DNA of 21,244 nucleotides from NCBI GenBank assembly GCA_003427395.1, contig BFEA01000927.1, positions 101,572-122,815 of the forward strand, written 5' to 3'. Both the position numbers and the translations under genes were made by a program. A model generated the notes under the pieces. That model saw nothing but the letters and a program-made list of their open reading frames with translations, was not told where the DNA came from and did no database searches. The DNA is from Chara braunii (lineage: Eukaryota > Streptophyta > Charophyceae > Charales > Characeae). Shown one piece after another: positions 9,415-18,763 of the stretch (position 1 is its first letter; each line of letters opens with the position of its first letter).

Positions 9415-10238
9415 CCCAGTACGGGCACAAAGTTTTCAGCCTCAGTGCTTGTGTTCAGTGCGACTTTGCTTTGACATTGTGTTCGGGAATTCAAGACTGC
9501 GACTTTGCGACTTTTGCCATTTTGTGTCTGCGTCCTTCTAGTCGTCTCGAGTCTGTGTCGAGTTGAGTGAGCGTGTGTGTGTGCTATCACTCTCCCTCCC
9601 GCTCCCAGCCTCGCTGCTCTTCCTCTGCCTAGTCAGAACCGATATGCCAATGCGTTGAAGCCAGCAAGTAGAATGAGGAATAGCGAAATGACGGATTCCA
9701 AACTGCAATATCACATTGAAAGCCAGATAGTCGTAAGTTGTCCAGAAAGCAGAAATGCACTGATATCACACCGAAGGAGAACCAAAGCAATCAATTCAAT
9801 TGCAAATGAAAGCCCTCTCTCGCCACCATCAACAATGTTTCGAAGCTCTTCCTCCTATTGGCGCTCAACACCTAGACTACGATCCTATAGCTCCTACGCT
9901 AGCCTATCAAGATGACGAAGCAACCAGTTGACGTCAGCAGCAGCAAACGAAGTACATACAGATGTCGACCATGCAGACCCCCGCCATGACCGGGTACGTG
10001 CTCTCACTCCCCTTCTCACTCTCTCTCATGTACCCCTTTGTCTACCCCCACACTCTCCTCCGACCAGGGACCACCGCTGAGCTCTGCTGCTATGTCCAAG
10101 CTCTAGCCGGGCTCTGAGGGCTGAGCTATGGCGCTGCCTCCTTGCAGCGCCCTCTTCCTGCGGCCGCGAGCACGTTCTTGCACCCAACACGCAGCTAGCA
10201 GGTGCAAGTGTTATGAACCTGGTTGTTTGTTGTCAGAA

Positions 10239-10284
10239 GACCAACACTCGCTCACATAGACGACCAACACTCGCTCACATAGAC
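10239..10284. repeat. 23-bp perfect tandem duplication in left LTR
   Basis: Positions 10239-10261 and 10262-10284 are identical. The matching place in the right LTR (17495-17517) has one copy, so the duplication most likely arose after insertion. Confidence 0.9.
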
Positions 10285-10484
10285 TTCCAGGTATGCCCAT
10301 ACATACATAGAAGGAAGGGGAGAGGATGGGAGTATCACACCGCACAAGGGGAGATAAACACAACGGAAGACTTGACCATGCGATATGACAGTAGAATCCT
10401 CACAACCCGTCACAAAGGAAAGTCGAGTAGATCACATCCAGGAAACAATGAAGCAAAGATAGTCCCAACACAGTATCAACACTG

Positions 10485-10490
10485 TTTATT
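10485..10490 (-). terminator. LTR poly(A) signal AATAAA
   Basis: AATAAA is read on the minus strand and is conserved at 17745-17750 in the other LTR. It is placed suitably in the LTR to end the element's transcript. Called by motif and conservation only. Confidence 0.5.
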
Positions 10491-11458
10491 AAACTCAAAG
10501 TCTCGATTTATCAGAATAACCCCAGTAACATGGTGTGCTGCTTAGAAATGAGCAGCGCTTCACTCCCCAACCCCGAGTAACCGCTATCACTACCCCTGAG
10601 TCCCTGAAACAATCAGCGCCACCCAGATACTGCCTCCAGAGGGAAGCGCCACCCTGAAACAGGCCTCTGAGGCCAAGCGCCTCTCAGAACATGGAGAAGA
10701 AGACCAGCGCCACAACTACTGATGAAGATGAAGTGCCTGAAGACCTCCCAAGTGGAAATCTGTAGCAGCGCCACCTCTCCTGAAAAGATGATCTCTAAGG
10801 ATGGAAGCTGCAGCTATGGCTGTAGCGCCAAACCCTAACACCCTACTGTCGAAGAGGGTTCAACAGGGCACCAACTTCTCTTGCCTCCAACAGACTTCAG
10901 ATAGCCCGGACCTTTGAACAGCCCCACGTGCTGTCAAAGAACAGCGCAGGTCCCAGCTATGGCCGACTCTGACTATGTCTGTCTTCCTCAACGCTGAAGC
11001 TGTCACCACTCCAGTTCATGCGTTGCGCAGCAGTGCTGGACCCGGTACCAACTGCCAAAAAAGCCCCCGATTCGTTTCCCTAAACCTATTCATACTCTAC
11101 CCTAGCCTAGACACGACCTAGACCGGACTGGCAGAACTAACCAGTACTGTTTCAGTTTCGGCCTCTAGGGCCTCTCCCTACCCGGCTATAGGCTATAGGA
11201 CCGTCTATCAGCACAGGCCTTTAGTGCCTGTCTGTTCTAGGGGTAGCCTGGGCCTGCTATTCACAGTTAGGGTAGCTGTAGGGAATTCAGTTAACGCAGG
11301 CCTATAATTTTCCCAAATTTGCAGATATGTCCCTCACGAATTTCCTCAGTTAGTTGTCGCGGTTAGCCCTCAGCCAAACAAAATTACGAATCTGACCTAC
11401 CTATGGTACAGCCTGAACTCGATGGGCTACAGGCCACCAAAACCAGCAAGTCATTGCA

Positions 11459-11475
11459 GACCTACCCTCCCCCAG
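11459..11475 (-). promoter_or_regulatory. Polypurine tract (plus-strand DNA primer)
   Basis: The minus strand reads CTGGGGGAGGGTAGGTC, purine-rich and directly abutting the 3' LTR. It overlaps the end of pol, whose TAG is at 11462-11464. In LTR elements the RNase H-resistant purine tract primes second-strand synthesis. Confidence 0.75.
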
Positions 11476-12810
11476 AGCGAGGACCTCCGAGCTGGGGGCG
11501 TAGGCGTGCAGAGCGTCGAAGGGGTTCTCCCTTCTGAGCTGCCTCATATTTGAGGACAACAAACTTAGCGGTCTTAAGAAATTCCTTGCGAGTAAACCAA
11601 CGGTCTTCAGTGTGCAGCTGGTAGGAAAACTTCACAAGGTATTGTTTATCTGGGTCTGTGACTATCTCATCCTCAATTGATTCCACCTCATATCCCTTGC
11701 CAGGGATCGGGGAACTGAACTGAGGGGGCCTGTCTGGAAAGGCATCAGCTGATGTAAACGACAACAACTTAGATGCATGGAAGACAGGGTAGGTTTGTAG
11801 ATGCAGAGGGACATCCACAGCATAGGATGGTCCAAAGGGATCAACTCCCACTGTATCTAAAACCTGCCATGGACCCATGTATCGTGGCAACAACTTAGGT
11901 GAGATGTCCTCCTCACGTGATAGCTCGAAATTGAGCACCCAAACCCAATTACTTGTGCGAATGGGAGAAGGGCGGTGGTGCCTGTTAGCCTGTTGAATCA
12001 TAGCCTTTTGGGCTTTGAGCAGGTTGGCATGGATGCACTCTATATCCACACGGTAACGCCTGGTGAACTCTGCGGTTCCAGGTGTCAGTGTAGGTGTAGC
12101 CTTGTCGATGATGTCATTGAGAGGCTGCCGTGGTTCACGACCCCAGTGTAGGTGGTAGGGTGTGAAACCGGTAGAGGAGTGGACAAAGGTGTTATACACT
12201 AGTTGTGCACGACCTAAATGCAGATTCCAGTCCTGCTGATCTGGACTGATCACAGAACGCAGCAACTAAAACAGAATCCGGCTCATCACTTCAGCCTGAC
12301 TATTGGCTTCAGGATGACGATCGAATGTCATATCCAGACGAGAATGAAGGTCATCCCTGCAGTAGGATTGCCATTCATTGCTGCAAAATCTGGGATCTCG
12401 GTCACTGAATATCGAGGTGGGTGGTCCATGATGTGTAACCCACCTGTCAGCAAAAGCCGCCTGTACGACAGGAACACGGGCCTCGGTTGGTAAGGGGATT
12501 AACTCTGCATATTTGGAGAACCGGTCCACACATACCATGACCTGACGCATGCCATGAGGTGTGGTCCTACCCAGATCAGTAAAACCAATAGACATTGACT
12601 GTGCAGGTGCTTCAGGGATGGGTAGTGGCTTGAGTAAGTCAAGGGGAGGTTTACGTACTACCTTATTCCTCTAGCATAACTCACAGGTTTCCACATAGTG
12701 CAACATATCACTTGTCATCTCCTTCAGGAAGAAGCGCTGCGACAGGGCCACATATGATTTGAGGATGCCAAAATGACCACGAGCATCATGACACTCTGAC
12801 ATGAAGAGTG
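11462..12810 (-). pseudogene. Chromovirus integrase with C-terminal chromodomain, two TAG breaks
   Basis: The zinc-binding part has HDARGH then CELC (His and Cys ligands, about 12790-12674). TAG at 12671-12673 follows at a place where the family nearly always has Gln. The catalytic core shows VDRFSKYAEL, SDRDPRF and HPEANSQAE, giving the D, D, E triad (codons 24, 65 and 102 from 12595). TAG at 12266-12268 breaks the frame before LLRSVIS. The rest carries the GPY/F-like block LLPRYMGPWQVLD and a chromodomain at 11576-11695 (YEVESIEDEIV, QYLVKFSY, EDRWFTRKEF). All pieces share one frame. In the chromodomain, Tyr192 and Trp223 fit the aromatic cage, but Phe213 stands where Trp is usual. It ends at TAG 11462. 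Confidence 0.92.
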
Positions 12811-12949
12811 TTCTCAGCTTAAGATCCTGAGGAATGCACAAACGTTCCTCACCTCTGCTGCAAGTATAAAGTAGACTTGAAACCAGTGTATAACCTGGTT
12901 CAGAGGCAGGATCATCCTGTAGGTTCCTCACGATGGGCCCAAAAGTCGG

Positions 12950-13612
12950 GTCCTGGGGCAGTAATTGGGCAATGGTCTGACAAGTCTTCTCCCCAAAGGA
13001 GTGAGTAAAGGAGATCAGGAAGAGAGTGTCAGGCCTACGAGAAAAGGCGTCTGCTATTTTGTTGTAGCAACCCTTCTTGTGCTTTAGTTCAAAGTCAAAT
13101 AGATCAATGAATTGAATATAGTGGGCAAGCTTGTCATTCAACTCTCCTTGGGACTTCATCCGTTGAAGGATGGAGTGATCTAAAAAGATCTTGAAGTGTC
13201 TGCCCATGAGGAAGTGTTTCCAATGCTTGAGCGCTGACACAAGAGCATAAAACTCTTTCTCATAGGTAGAGTCTTGTAGCTTTTTAGCTTTGATCTTCTT
13301 GCTTATGTACTCGACAGGCTGCAGATCATTCCCCTCATCCTGCTGAAGTACCGCCCCTACACCATACTGACTAGCATCAGTGATTAACACAAAAGGCAAG
13401 GTAGGGTCAGGTAACTTCAGAACATGTGCACAAATCAAGGCCTCCTTGAGACGTGTAAAAGCCTCCTGACATTCTGGTGTCCAAAGAAAGGAAGCATCTT
13501 TCTTTGTGAGGTCAGTCAGGGGTGCTGCAATGGAAGAGAAGTTCTTAATGAACTTTCTGTAATATGATGCAAGACCCAAGAAAGATCGGACATCACGAAC
13601 GTTCACAGGTTT
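12950..13612 (-). pseudogene. Chromovirus RT connection and RNase H domain
   Basis: The frame is open from 13606 to 12674. VRDVRSFLGLASYYRKFI (13600 onward) is the typical gypsy RT-to-RNase H link. The RNase H then shows TDAS (Asp77), YEKEF (about 116), LDHS (Asp143, where Thr-Asp-His is more usual) and IADAFSRR (Asp186), spanning about 13400-13037. RNase H removes the RNA strand during reverse transcription. Its own stretch is undamaged, but it belongs to a polyprotein broken before and after it, and a linker leads on into integrase. Confidence 0.9.
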
Positions 13613-13615
13613 CGG

Positions 13616-14408
13616 CTAGTCCCTAACAGCAGCAACTTTCGTTGCCTCAGGAGCTAACCCGTCTCCAGATATGACATGACCAAAATATACAACAGAAATA
13701 ACTCCAAAGGAGGACTTCTCTTTGTTGATCTTGTATTGATTGTCATGCAAGGCCTGGAGGACCAGAGCCAGATGCTGCGGATGCTCCTGGACAGAATGGC
13801 TGGATATCAGGATGTCGTCCAGATAGACAACTACAAATTTGTCCAGGTAAGGCCTGAGTATGCGATGCATCTCTGTTTGAAAAGTGTCAGGGGCATTGCA
13901 AAGACCGAATGGCATGACCAGATACTAAGTACCATATCTGGTCTTGAAGGTTGTCTTGTGGACGTCGCCTTCAACCATCTCAATCTGGTGGTAGCCAGAT
14001 TTGAGGTCTATCTTGCTAAAGATAGTGCAGCCCTGCACCATGTCCAACAGATCATCGATCCGAGGAAGAGGCTCTATAGACTTCTTCGTGATCTTGTTCA
14101 GACCCTTGTAGTCCACACACATCCTGAACTCACCATTTCCCTTTGGAACAAAGAGAACTGGTGCCCCAAACTCAGATGTGCTAGGACGAATTCAACCCTT
14201 GTTGGTAAGGGTCTCCAACTGTTTTCTGAGCTCATCAAGTTCAGCAGGGGATATCCTGTAGACCCGGCCCTAGGAGGGACCGAGCCAGATAGGAGCTCAA
14301 TCTTATGTTTGGTCTGCCTATGGACAAGTCCAGTCGGCTCCTGCATAGGATCTAAGAACCGGTCAACTACCTGCTGAATTTGAGAGGGACAAAGAACAAT
14401 CTCCACAT
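13616..14408 (-). pseudogene. Chromovirus reverse transcriptase, broken by stops and an indel
   Basis: The start of the RT domain lies near 14300, with a spacer upstream (VEIVLCPSQIQQVVD). A one-base difference near 14268 shifts the frame after VPPR. In the main frame RISPAELDELRKQLE leads to TGA 14192-14194, then IRPSTSEFGAPVLFVPKGNGE, MCVDYKGLNKITKK and SKIDLKSGYHQIEM (catalytic Asp). TAG 13925-13927 follows RYGT, where three bases seem to be missing. Next come MPFGLCNAPDTFQ and YLDDILISS (catalytic YLDD, 13825-13814). TAG 13616-13618 ends the piece where Trp is expected before PKPVNVRD. All catalytic motifs survive. A plus-strand open frame across the same bases is a shadow. Confidence 0.92.
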
Positions 14409-15127
14409 TAGTCTGTTTGACATGCTACAAACAGACGTGTGGGGTCAGTCTGGCGTGACAATTTCATGAAACTGCGAGCACGCATACAATAGCAAGTACT
14501 GGCCGAATGGTACTCGTCAGCGAGCATACAAGGGTGATATACTCCATGCCGGTCAGGTAGCTCAACCCTAGGGATCCGTCAGTCGATCCTGGGGTTGGTG
14601 GCACTAAGCCACAACAAAGAGAACAAAAGGTCAAAGGGGACGTTAGGGAACACATAGAAATTCAGGCGGTGCCTGATTTCTCGGTGTTTGTCAAAGACTA
14701 CAGGTAGGCCCTTGACAACAGTGGTAATCCTGATTGTGGATGAGTCACCAATGTGAACCTCAATAGGTTGTCGCAACTTTACCAGTCTCCGGTCCAAGTG
14801 CAGCCTACTGAATGTCTTGGGAGACATGAAGTTGCGAGTAGCCCCACAGTCCAAGAGCTCTTTGAACTTGGCTCCCAGGATGGAGGGTCGAAGCAAGATG
14901 AGATCTGAAAAATGCTTCTTTCTTTCTTGCAAAGATAGGAAGAGATCGGCAAGGCTCCGAGATTCATCCTCCTCCCACGTCTCATCCAGCTCACTGTCCT
15001 TGTAGATGAAGGACCCTGACGCTGCAACTCCACAAAAACAATCAGCGCGAGATGATGTAGATTCAGCCTCGTCAGAAGCAGAATCTTCACTGGTGGAGGG
15101 AGCTGTTGCTTTCACCTCTTGTCACTC
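14409..15127 (-). pseudogene. Chromovirus aspartic protease and spacer, broken
   Basis: The frame starts just after the gag stop, one step back (-1) from gag. It shows an acidic Ser-rich linker, then KFKELLDCGATRNFMS at about 14860, where DCGAT is the retropepsin-type active site Asp-(Ser/Cys)-Gly-Ala-Thr. VVFDKHREIRHRLNFYVFPNVPFDLLF follows in the fold's C-terminal half. TGA at 15122-15124, three codons into the frame, and TGA at 14579-14581 break it. The frame then runs on (RIPRVELPDRHGVYHP) to about 14420, where another shift leads to the RT frame. Retropepsins of this kind cut Gag-Pol. Confidence 0.85.
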
Positions 15128-15136
15128 TAGTTTTTT
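15127..15136 (-). promoter_or_regulatory. Candidate -1 ribosomal frameshift site at gag end
   Basis: The minus strand reads TCA AAA AAC TAG in the gag frame. This is an in-phase A AAA AAC heptamer, a canonical -1 slippery site, with the gag stop immediately after it. Slipping back one base gives the protease frame exactly. No downstream pseudoknot was demonstrated. A one-base loss from a seven-A run in a formerly single frame would look the same. Confidence 0.5.
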
Positions 15137-16623
15137 GAACTAGAGCCGCCTGCAAACCTGCGAGGCATACTGGGATAGTCCTTGAGGAAATGGTCCCCCT
15201 CGCATCTCAGGCAGACTCCCTTGTCCTTCCTCTTCCTCCAAACTCTCTCCTGGATCCTGAGTGCATGCCAGGGGAAGGTGGAAGGATCAAGGGGGTCAGT
15301 TGGCCATCGGACGTCACGTGGCACTAGAACTCTCTGGGTTGTAGGGGAAGAGGCACATCCCTTTCCTTTCCCCTTACTGATGGTTGATGCTTTCTGGGCT
15401 GGGGCTTTGCCCTTAGTCAGACCCATCAAAGCATCAGCCAGGGCAAGAACAGCAGGATATGCAGCAGATGAGGAAGCAGTCACAGATGGAGGGGTCTCAC
15501 CTTGGGACGATGCATCATCATCTGAACTAGAGGCTGCAGCAAACAGAGCACCCTTCCTCCTTCTGCGCCCCTTTGAGGAGGGGCCCTTCCTTCCTTCAGA
15601 AGGTGCTTCCTGAACATGGAGTTTGGACTCCAGATCTAGGGTTGCTCTGCCAAAGGGCCACCAATCCTTGTGGCCCTAAGAGAATAAAGCCATCCGGTAT
15701 TGCTCAGGCGCTGCCCTAAGGAAATGAATGAGCAGATCCTGCTCACTCATCTCCAACCCAGGAGTCGATGTAAGACTATCAAAGGTGGAGTACAGTTTGG
15801 ATAAGGAGCCATCAATTTTTTTCTGGCCCAAGCGCAAAATTTTATCGGCTGCTTTTCTAGCTTGCTCCTTGTCTGCAAACTGGTCTTGCAGTGCCTGCAG
15901 AAAACCAGCCACCCCCAACCTTTGCGTCCAGTCAGACATCTCCATCCCTTGCTTGCTGGAGGTAGAGGTGCACCATTTCTGTGCAGTCCTCTCCAGGTGA
16001 GCAAGGATGGCACTCACCTTCACATCCTCATCACATTTGAACCCACTCAGGTAGGTTCGTTGTGCAGTCAGCTTGGGCCACTACATATCAAGTGGAATTG
16101 AGGGCTGTGAGGTGACTGTTGACTTGGGTGTAGAGACAGGGGATGGAGGTCTGGATCGTGGGGGTTGCTGGGGTCCCACTTGGGAGGCCTCGGGAGATGG
16201 AGGAATAGTCAGGGTGATTGGAATCTGCAAATGAGTGAAGATCTGATCCAATTTGGAAGAAATGCCATCCAACTTTTTAGAAAAAGTTGAGCGACTGCTT
16301 TCCAAACTGGTAATTCTCTCGTCCCAGTTAGTAAAATAGGACCCATGAATATCATCGTGCAAGAGGATGAATTCAACCATGTCCTTATTGTATTGACTGG
16401 AGGTTCCACTCACCCTGATTTTTTCTCTGTCTGCCACAATAAGTTTTCGCCTGGCTTCCTTCTGAGTTGCTTCCCTTTTTCTCTTCAGCTCGGCCTTCGG
16501 AGTCTCAACTGCCTGTGCTTGTTTCCGAAGTTTTTCCTCCTCAGCAGGCAGTTCAGCCTCTAAAGGCTCAATGGGAAGTTGAGGCTTCACCTCGAAAGCC
16601 TCTCCCTTCTTTGTGTCAAGCAT
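15127..16623 (-). pseudogene. Chromovirus gag (nucleocapsid precursor), two TAG breaks
   Basis: The first ATG is at 16623-16621. The N-terminal part is a Glu/Lys-rich helix (EEEKLRKQAQAVETPKAELK), then a Pro/Ser-rich linker to TAG 16081-16083. The same frame continues with the capsid-like segment ERTAQKWCTST and LGVAGFLQALQDQFADKEQA, to TAG 15676-15678. It then reads through a Ser/Asp and Lys-rich region to a single zinc knuckle, CLRCEGDHFLKDY (near 15200). There the final Cys is Tyr and the spacing is short, so zinc binding is doubtful. The gag stop is 15127. Gag forms the particle and binds the RNA. All three segments share one frame, so only the two TAGs break it. Confidence 0.85.
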
Positions 16624-17222
16624 TCTGAATTCCCACAAAGCAGATAAATAAAATCAACAAATAATCAGAAGACAAAAATGAAAGTAACAGGAATTGGGTT
16701 TTCTCTGCAGTACTTACCCAATTGATGTCACCTGACTGAGACTAGATAGGTAGGGGAAGTTGGCTATGGCTATCATGCAGTCTAAATTTCGATTTTTAAC
16801 TGTTTACTCTCTGACATACCATATTTCGCTAATCTAAAAATAGCCCTAGAATCGCAACACAGAGTTGAGTAAGGAACACACCTACTTTAGGGGTATCTCT
16901 GAAGGGGATGAGTGAAACCCTGGCTATGACTGTCTCCCGAGACCCATCTTGTCAGTTTCTTCTCCTGACTATACCCAATTTTCCCACGTACAGAATCCTA
17001 TGAAACTTGGTGATCCTGCAGATCTTCCTATAGTACTTCACCCTCAACTGACAGATTCAATAAATCTGACTCCTAGATGCCAATAACTGAGACATTCAGT
17101 GCAGTGCTGCTCCAACATGTACTGCGCTGCTTGGAAATTGGGGATCCTGACCCAATTCCAAAATCGCAACACCCTGGGGTCAATTCCTTGCCAGTCGCCA
17201 TTTCCTAGATGAGCCGCCAGGC

Positions 17223-17231
17223 TATAAATAG
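17223..17231 (+). promoter_or_regulatory. Candidate TATA box pointing against the element
   Basis: TATAAATAG on the plus strand is a textbook plant TATA box. It lies in GC-rich sequence and is followed about 30 bases later by CATCAATCACC, a plausible initiation region. It would drive transcription toward the right LTR, antisense to the element. Because the motif sits in a near-palindrome, direction is not certain. Confidence 0.35.
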
Positions 17232-17444
17232 CCTCCAGCCCTCTGAGCATCAATCACCACTCACTCCTGTACAACCCTAAGCAGAGTGTATCACCCTCTG
17301 TCCAATACTTCTCGCCACACACTCACCACCACCACCCTTACTGTCGCCAACTCTGAAGATGGCAAATCGCCATGAAGTTCAACTTCAGTATCTCGCCAGA
17401 TGATGATGGTTGCTCCAACTCATCAACTACTCCACTGTCTGGAT

Positions 17445-17464
17445 CCAATCGCCCCGATACCAAC
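17445..17464 (-). promoter_or_regulatory. Primer binding site, tRNA-iMet type
   Basis: Next to the LTR end the minus strand reads GTTGGTATCGGGGCGATTGG. TGGTATC starts two bases in and matches the usual complement of the initiator Met tRNA 3' end (TGGTATCAGAGC); the following bases diverge. This identifies 17465-18763 as the 5' LTR. Confidence 0.65.
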
Positions 17465-17744
17465 TGTTATGAACCTGGTTGTTTGTTGTCAGAAGACCAA
17501 CACTCGCTCACATAGACTTCCAGGTATGCCCATACATACACAGAAGGGAGGGGAGAGGATGGGAGTATCACACCACACAAGGGGAGATAAACACAGTGGA
17601 AGACTTGACCATGCGATATGACAGTCAACAATGAAAGTGCAAATCGCTCCACAAAATCCTCACCACCAGTCACAAAGGAAAGCCGAGTAGATCACATCCA
17701 GGAAACAATGAAGCAAAGATAGTCCCAACACAGTATCAACACTG

Positions 17745-17750
17745 TTTATT
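17745..17750 (-). terminator. LTR poly(A) signal AATAAA (right copy)
   Basis: AATAAA is read on the minus strand, at the same place as in the left LTR. It lies downstream of the presumed U3 promoter region. Confidence 0.45.
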
Positions 17751-18043
17751 AAACTCAGAGTCTCGATTTGTCAGAATAAACCCGGTAACATGGTGTGCTG
17801 CTCAGAAATGAGCAGTGCTTCACCCCCAACCCCAAGTAACCGCTATCACTACCCCTGAGCCCCTGAAACAACCAACGCCACCCAGATACTGCCTCCAGAG
17901 GGAAGCGCCACCCAGAAACAGGCCTCTGAGGCCAAGCGCCTCTCAGAGGATGGAGAAGAAGACCAGCACCACAGCTACTGACGAAGATGAAGTGCCGGAA
18001 GACCTCCCGAGTGGAAATCCGTAGCAGCGCCACCTCTCCTGAC

Positions 18044-18107
18044 AAAGATGATCTCTGAGGATGGAAGCTGCAGCTAAAGATGATCTCTGAGGATGGAAGC
18101 TGCAGCT
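18044..18107. repeat. 32-bp perfect tandem duplication in right LTR
   Basis: Positions 18044-18075 and 18076-18107 are identical (beginning AAAGATGATCTCTGAGG). The left LTR holds a single copy near 10784-10815, so this is probably a post-insertion slippage product. Confidence 0.9.
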
Positions 18108-18763
18108 ATGGCTGCAGCGCCAAACACCCTGACACCCTACTCCTGAGGAGGGTTCAGCGGGCCACCAACTTCTCTTGCCTCCAGCAGACTTCAGATAGCC
18201 CGGACCTCTGAACAGCCCCGCGTGCTGTCAAAGAACAGCGCAGGTCCCAGTTATGGCCGATGCTTCGAGGGTCTGGCTATGTCTGTCTTCCTCAACGCTG
18301 AAGCTGTCACCACTCCAGTTCATGCGTTGCGCAGCAGTGCTGGACCCGGTACCAACTGCCAAAAAGCCCCTGATTTGTTTCCCTAAACCTATTCATACTC
18401 TACCCTAGCCTAGACACGACCTAGACCGGACCGGTAGAACTAACCGGTACCGTTTCAGTTTCGGCCTCTAGGGCCTCTCCCTACCCAGCTATAGGCTATA
18501 GGACCGCCTATCAGCATAGGCCTTTAGGGCCTGTCTGTCCTAGGGGTAGCCCGGGCCTGCTATGCACAGTTAGGGTAGCTGTAGGGAATTCAGTTAGTGC
18601 GGGCCTATAATTTTCCCGAATTTGCAGATATGTCCCTCACGAATTTCCTCACAGTCAGCTGTCGCAGTTAGCCCTCAGCCGAACCAAATTTCGAATCTGA
18701 CCTACCTATGGTACAGCCTCAACTCGATGGGCTACAGGCCACCAAAACCAGCAAGTAATTGCA

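Larger units (their letters stand above)
9136..10208. other. Non-coding interval between LINE and chromovirus
   Basis: No supported gene lies here. On the plus strand a T-rich tract (about 9199-9235) runs into TTCTGATTTCAG at 9243-9252, which looks like a splice acceptor. A direct repeat with TTGGCGCCATC follows at 9246-9350, then a hairpin at 9384-9414. A GT run lies at 9573-9582 and CT-rich DNA at 9583-9620. The rest, 9640-10208, has no motif I recognise beyond a GGCGCTG / CAGCGCC inverted repeat near 10131-10151. Part of it may be the LINE 5' untranslated region. Confidence 0.5.
10209..11458 (-). repeat. Chromovirus 3' LTR (left copy)
   Basis: The plus strand starts TGTTATGAACCTGG and ends AGTCATTGCA; it aligns over its whole length with 17465-18763. 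This copy has a 23-bp tandem duplication at 10239-10284 (unit GACCAACACTCGCTCACATAGAC) and lacks about 34 bp near 10390 that the other copy holds. AATAAA on the minus strand (10485-10490) fits an LTR poly(A) signal. GGCC palindromes lie at about 11155-11240. Confidence 0.9.
16624..17464 (-). other. Chromovirus 5' leader with candidate intron
   Basis: This is the untranslated stretch between primer site and gag. On the minus strand GGGTAAGTA at about 16717 looks like a splice donor and a T-rich stretch ending TTCAG at 16625 looks like an acceptor, two bases before the gag ATG; this would give a 93-base intron. The stretch also holds a near-palindromic GGCTATAAATAGCC at 17220-17233. A minus-strand open frame at 17044-17253 resembles nothing I know. 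Confidence 0.5.
10209..18763 (-). mobile_element. Ty3/gypsy chromovirus LTR retrotransposon, nearly complete but broken
   Basis: Two LTRs (10209-11458 and 17465-18763) enclose an internal region that reads, on the minus strand, primer site, leader, gag with a zinc knuckle, protease, RT, RNase H, integrase, chromodomain and polypurine tract. RNase H before integrase is the gypsy order, and the C-terminal chromodomain places it among the chromoviruses, whose integrases are steered to chromatin. Each LTR runs TG to CA in the element's direction. Stops and indels in every gene make it non-autonomous. The five bases outside the two LTRs (GCAAG on the left, GACCA on the right) do not match, so there is no visible target-site duplication. 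Confidence 0.93.
17465..18763 (-). repeat. Chromovirus 5' LTR (right copy), likely promoter
   Basis: The plus strand starts TGTTATGAACCTGG and ends AGTAATTGCA. It aligns with 10209-11458 with scattered substitutions. This copy has a 32-bp tandem duplication (18044-18107) and about 34 bp near 17625-17658 that are absent on the left. AATAAA on the minus strand (17745-17750) is shared. A TATA-like AATTATAGG on the minus strand near 18605 is a possible promoter element, unproven. Confidence 0.9.

Noticed and set aside
9577-9915. Plus-strand 112-codon open frame as a host exon
   Set aside because: Ser- and Arg-rich, with no motif, splice support or homology that I can recognise.
13676-14377. 233-codon plus-strand open frame
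   Set aside because: It lies antisense over clear RT motifs on the minus strand and has no family resemblance; it is a shadow.
15182-15613. Plus-strand 143-codon open frame
   Set aside because: Antisense to gag, with no recognisable domain.
10204-18755. GCAAG next to the left LTR and near the right LTR end as a target-site duplication
   Set aside because: GCAAG is inside both LTR copies near their outer or inner ends, so it is LTR sequence and not a duplication.
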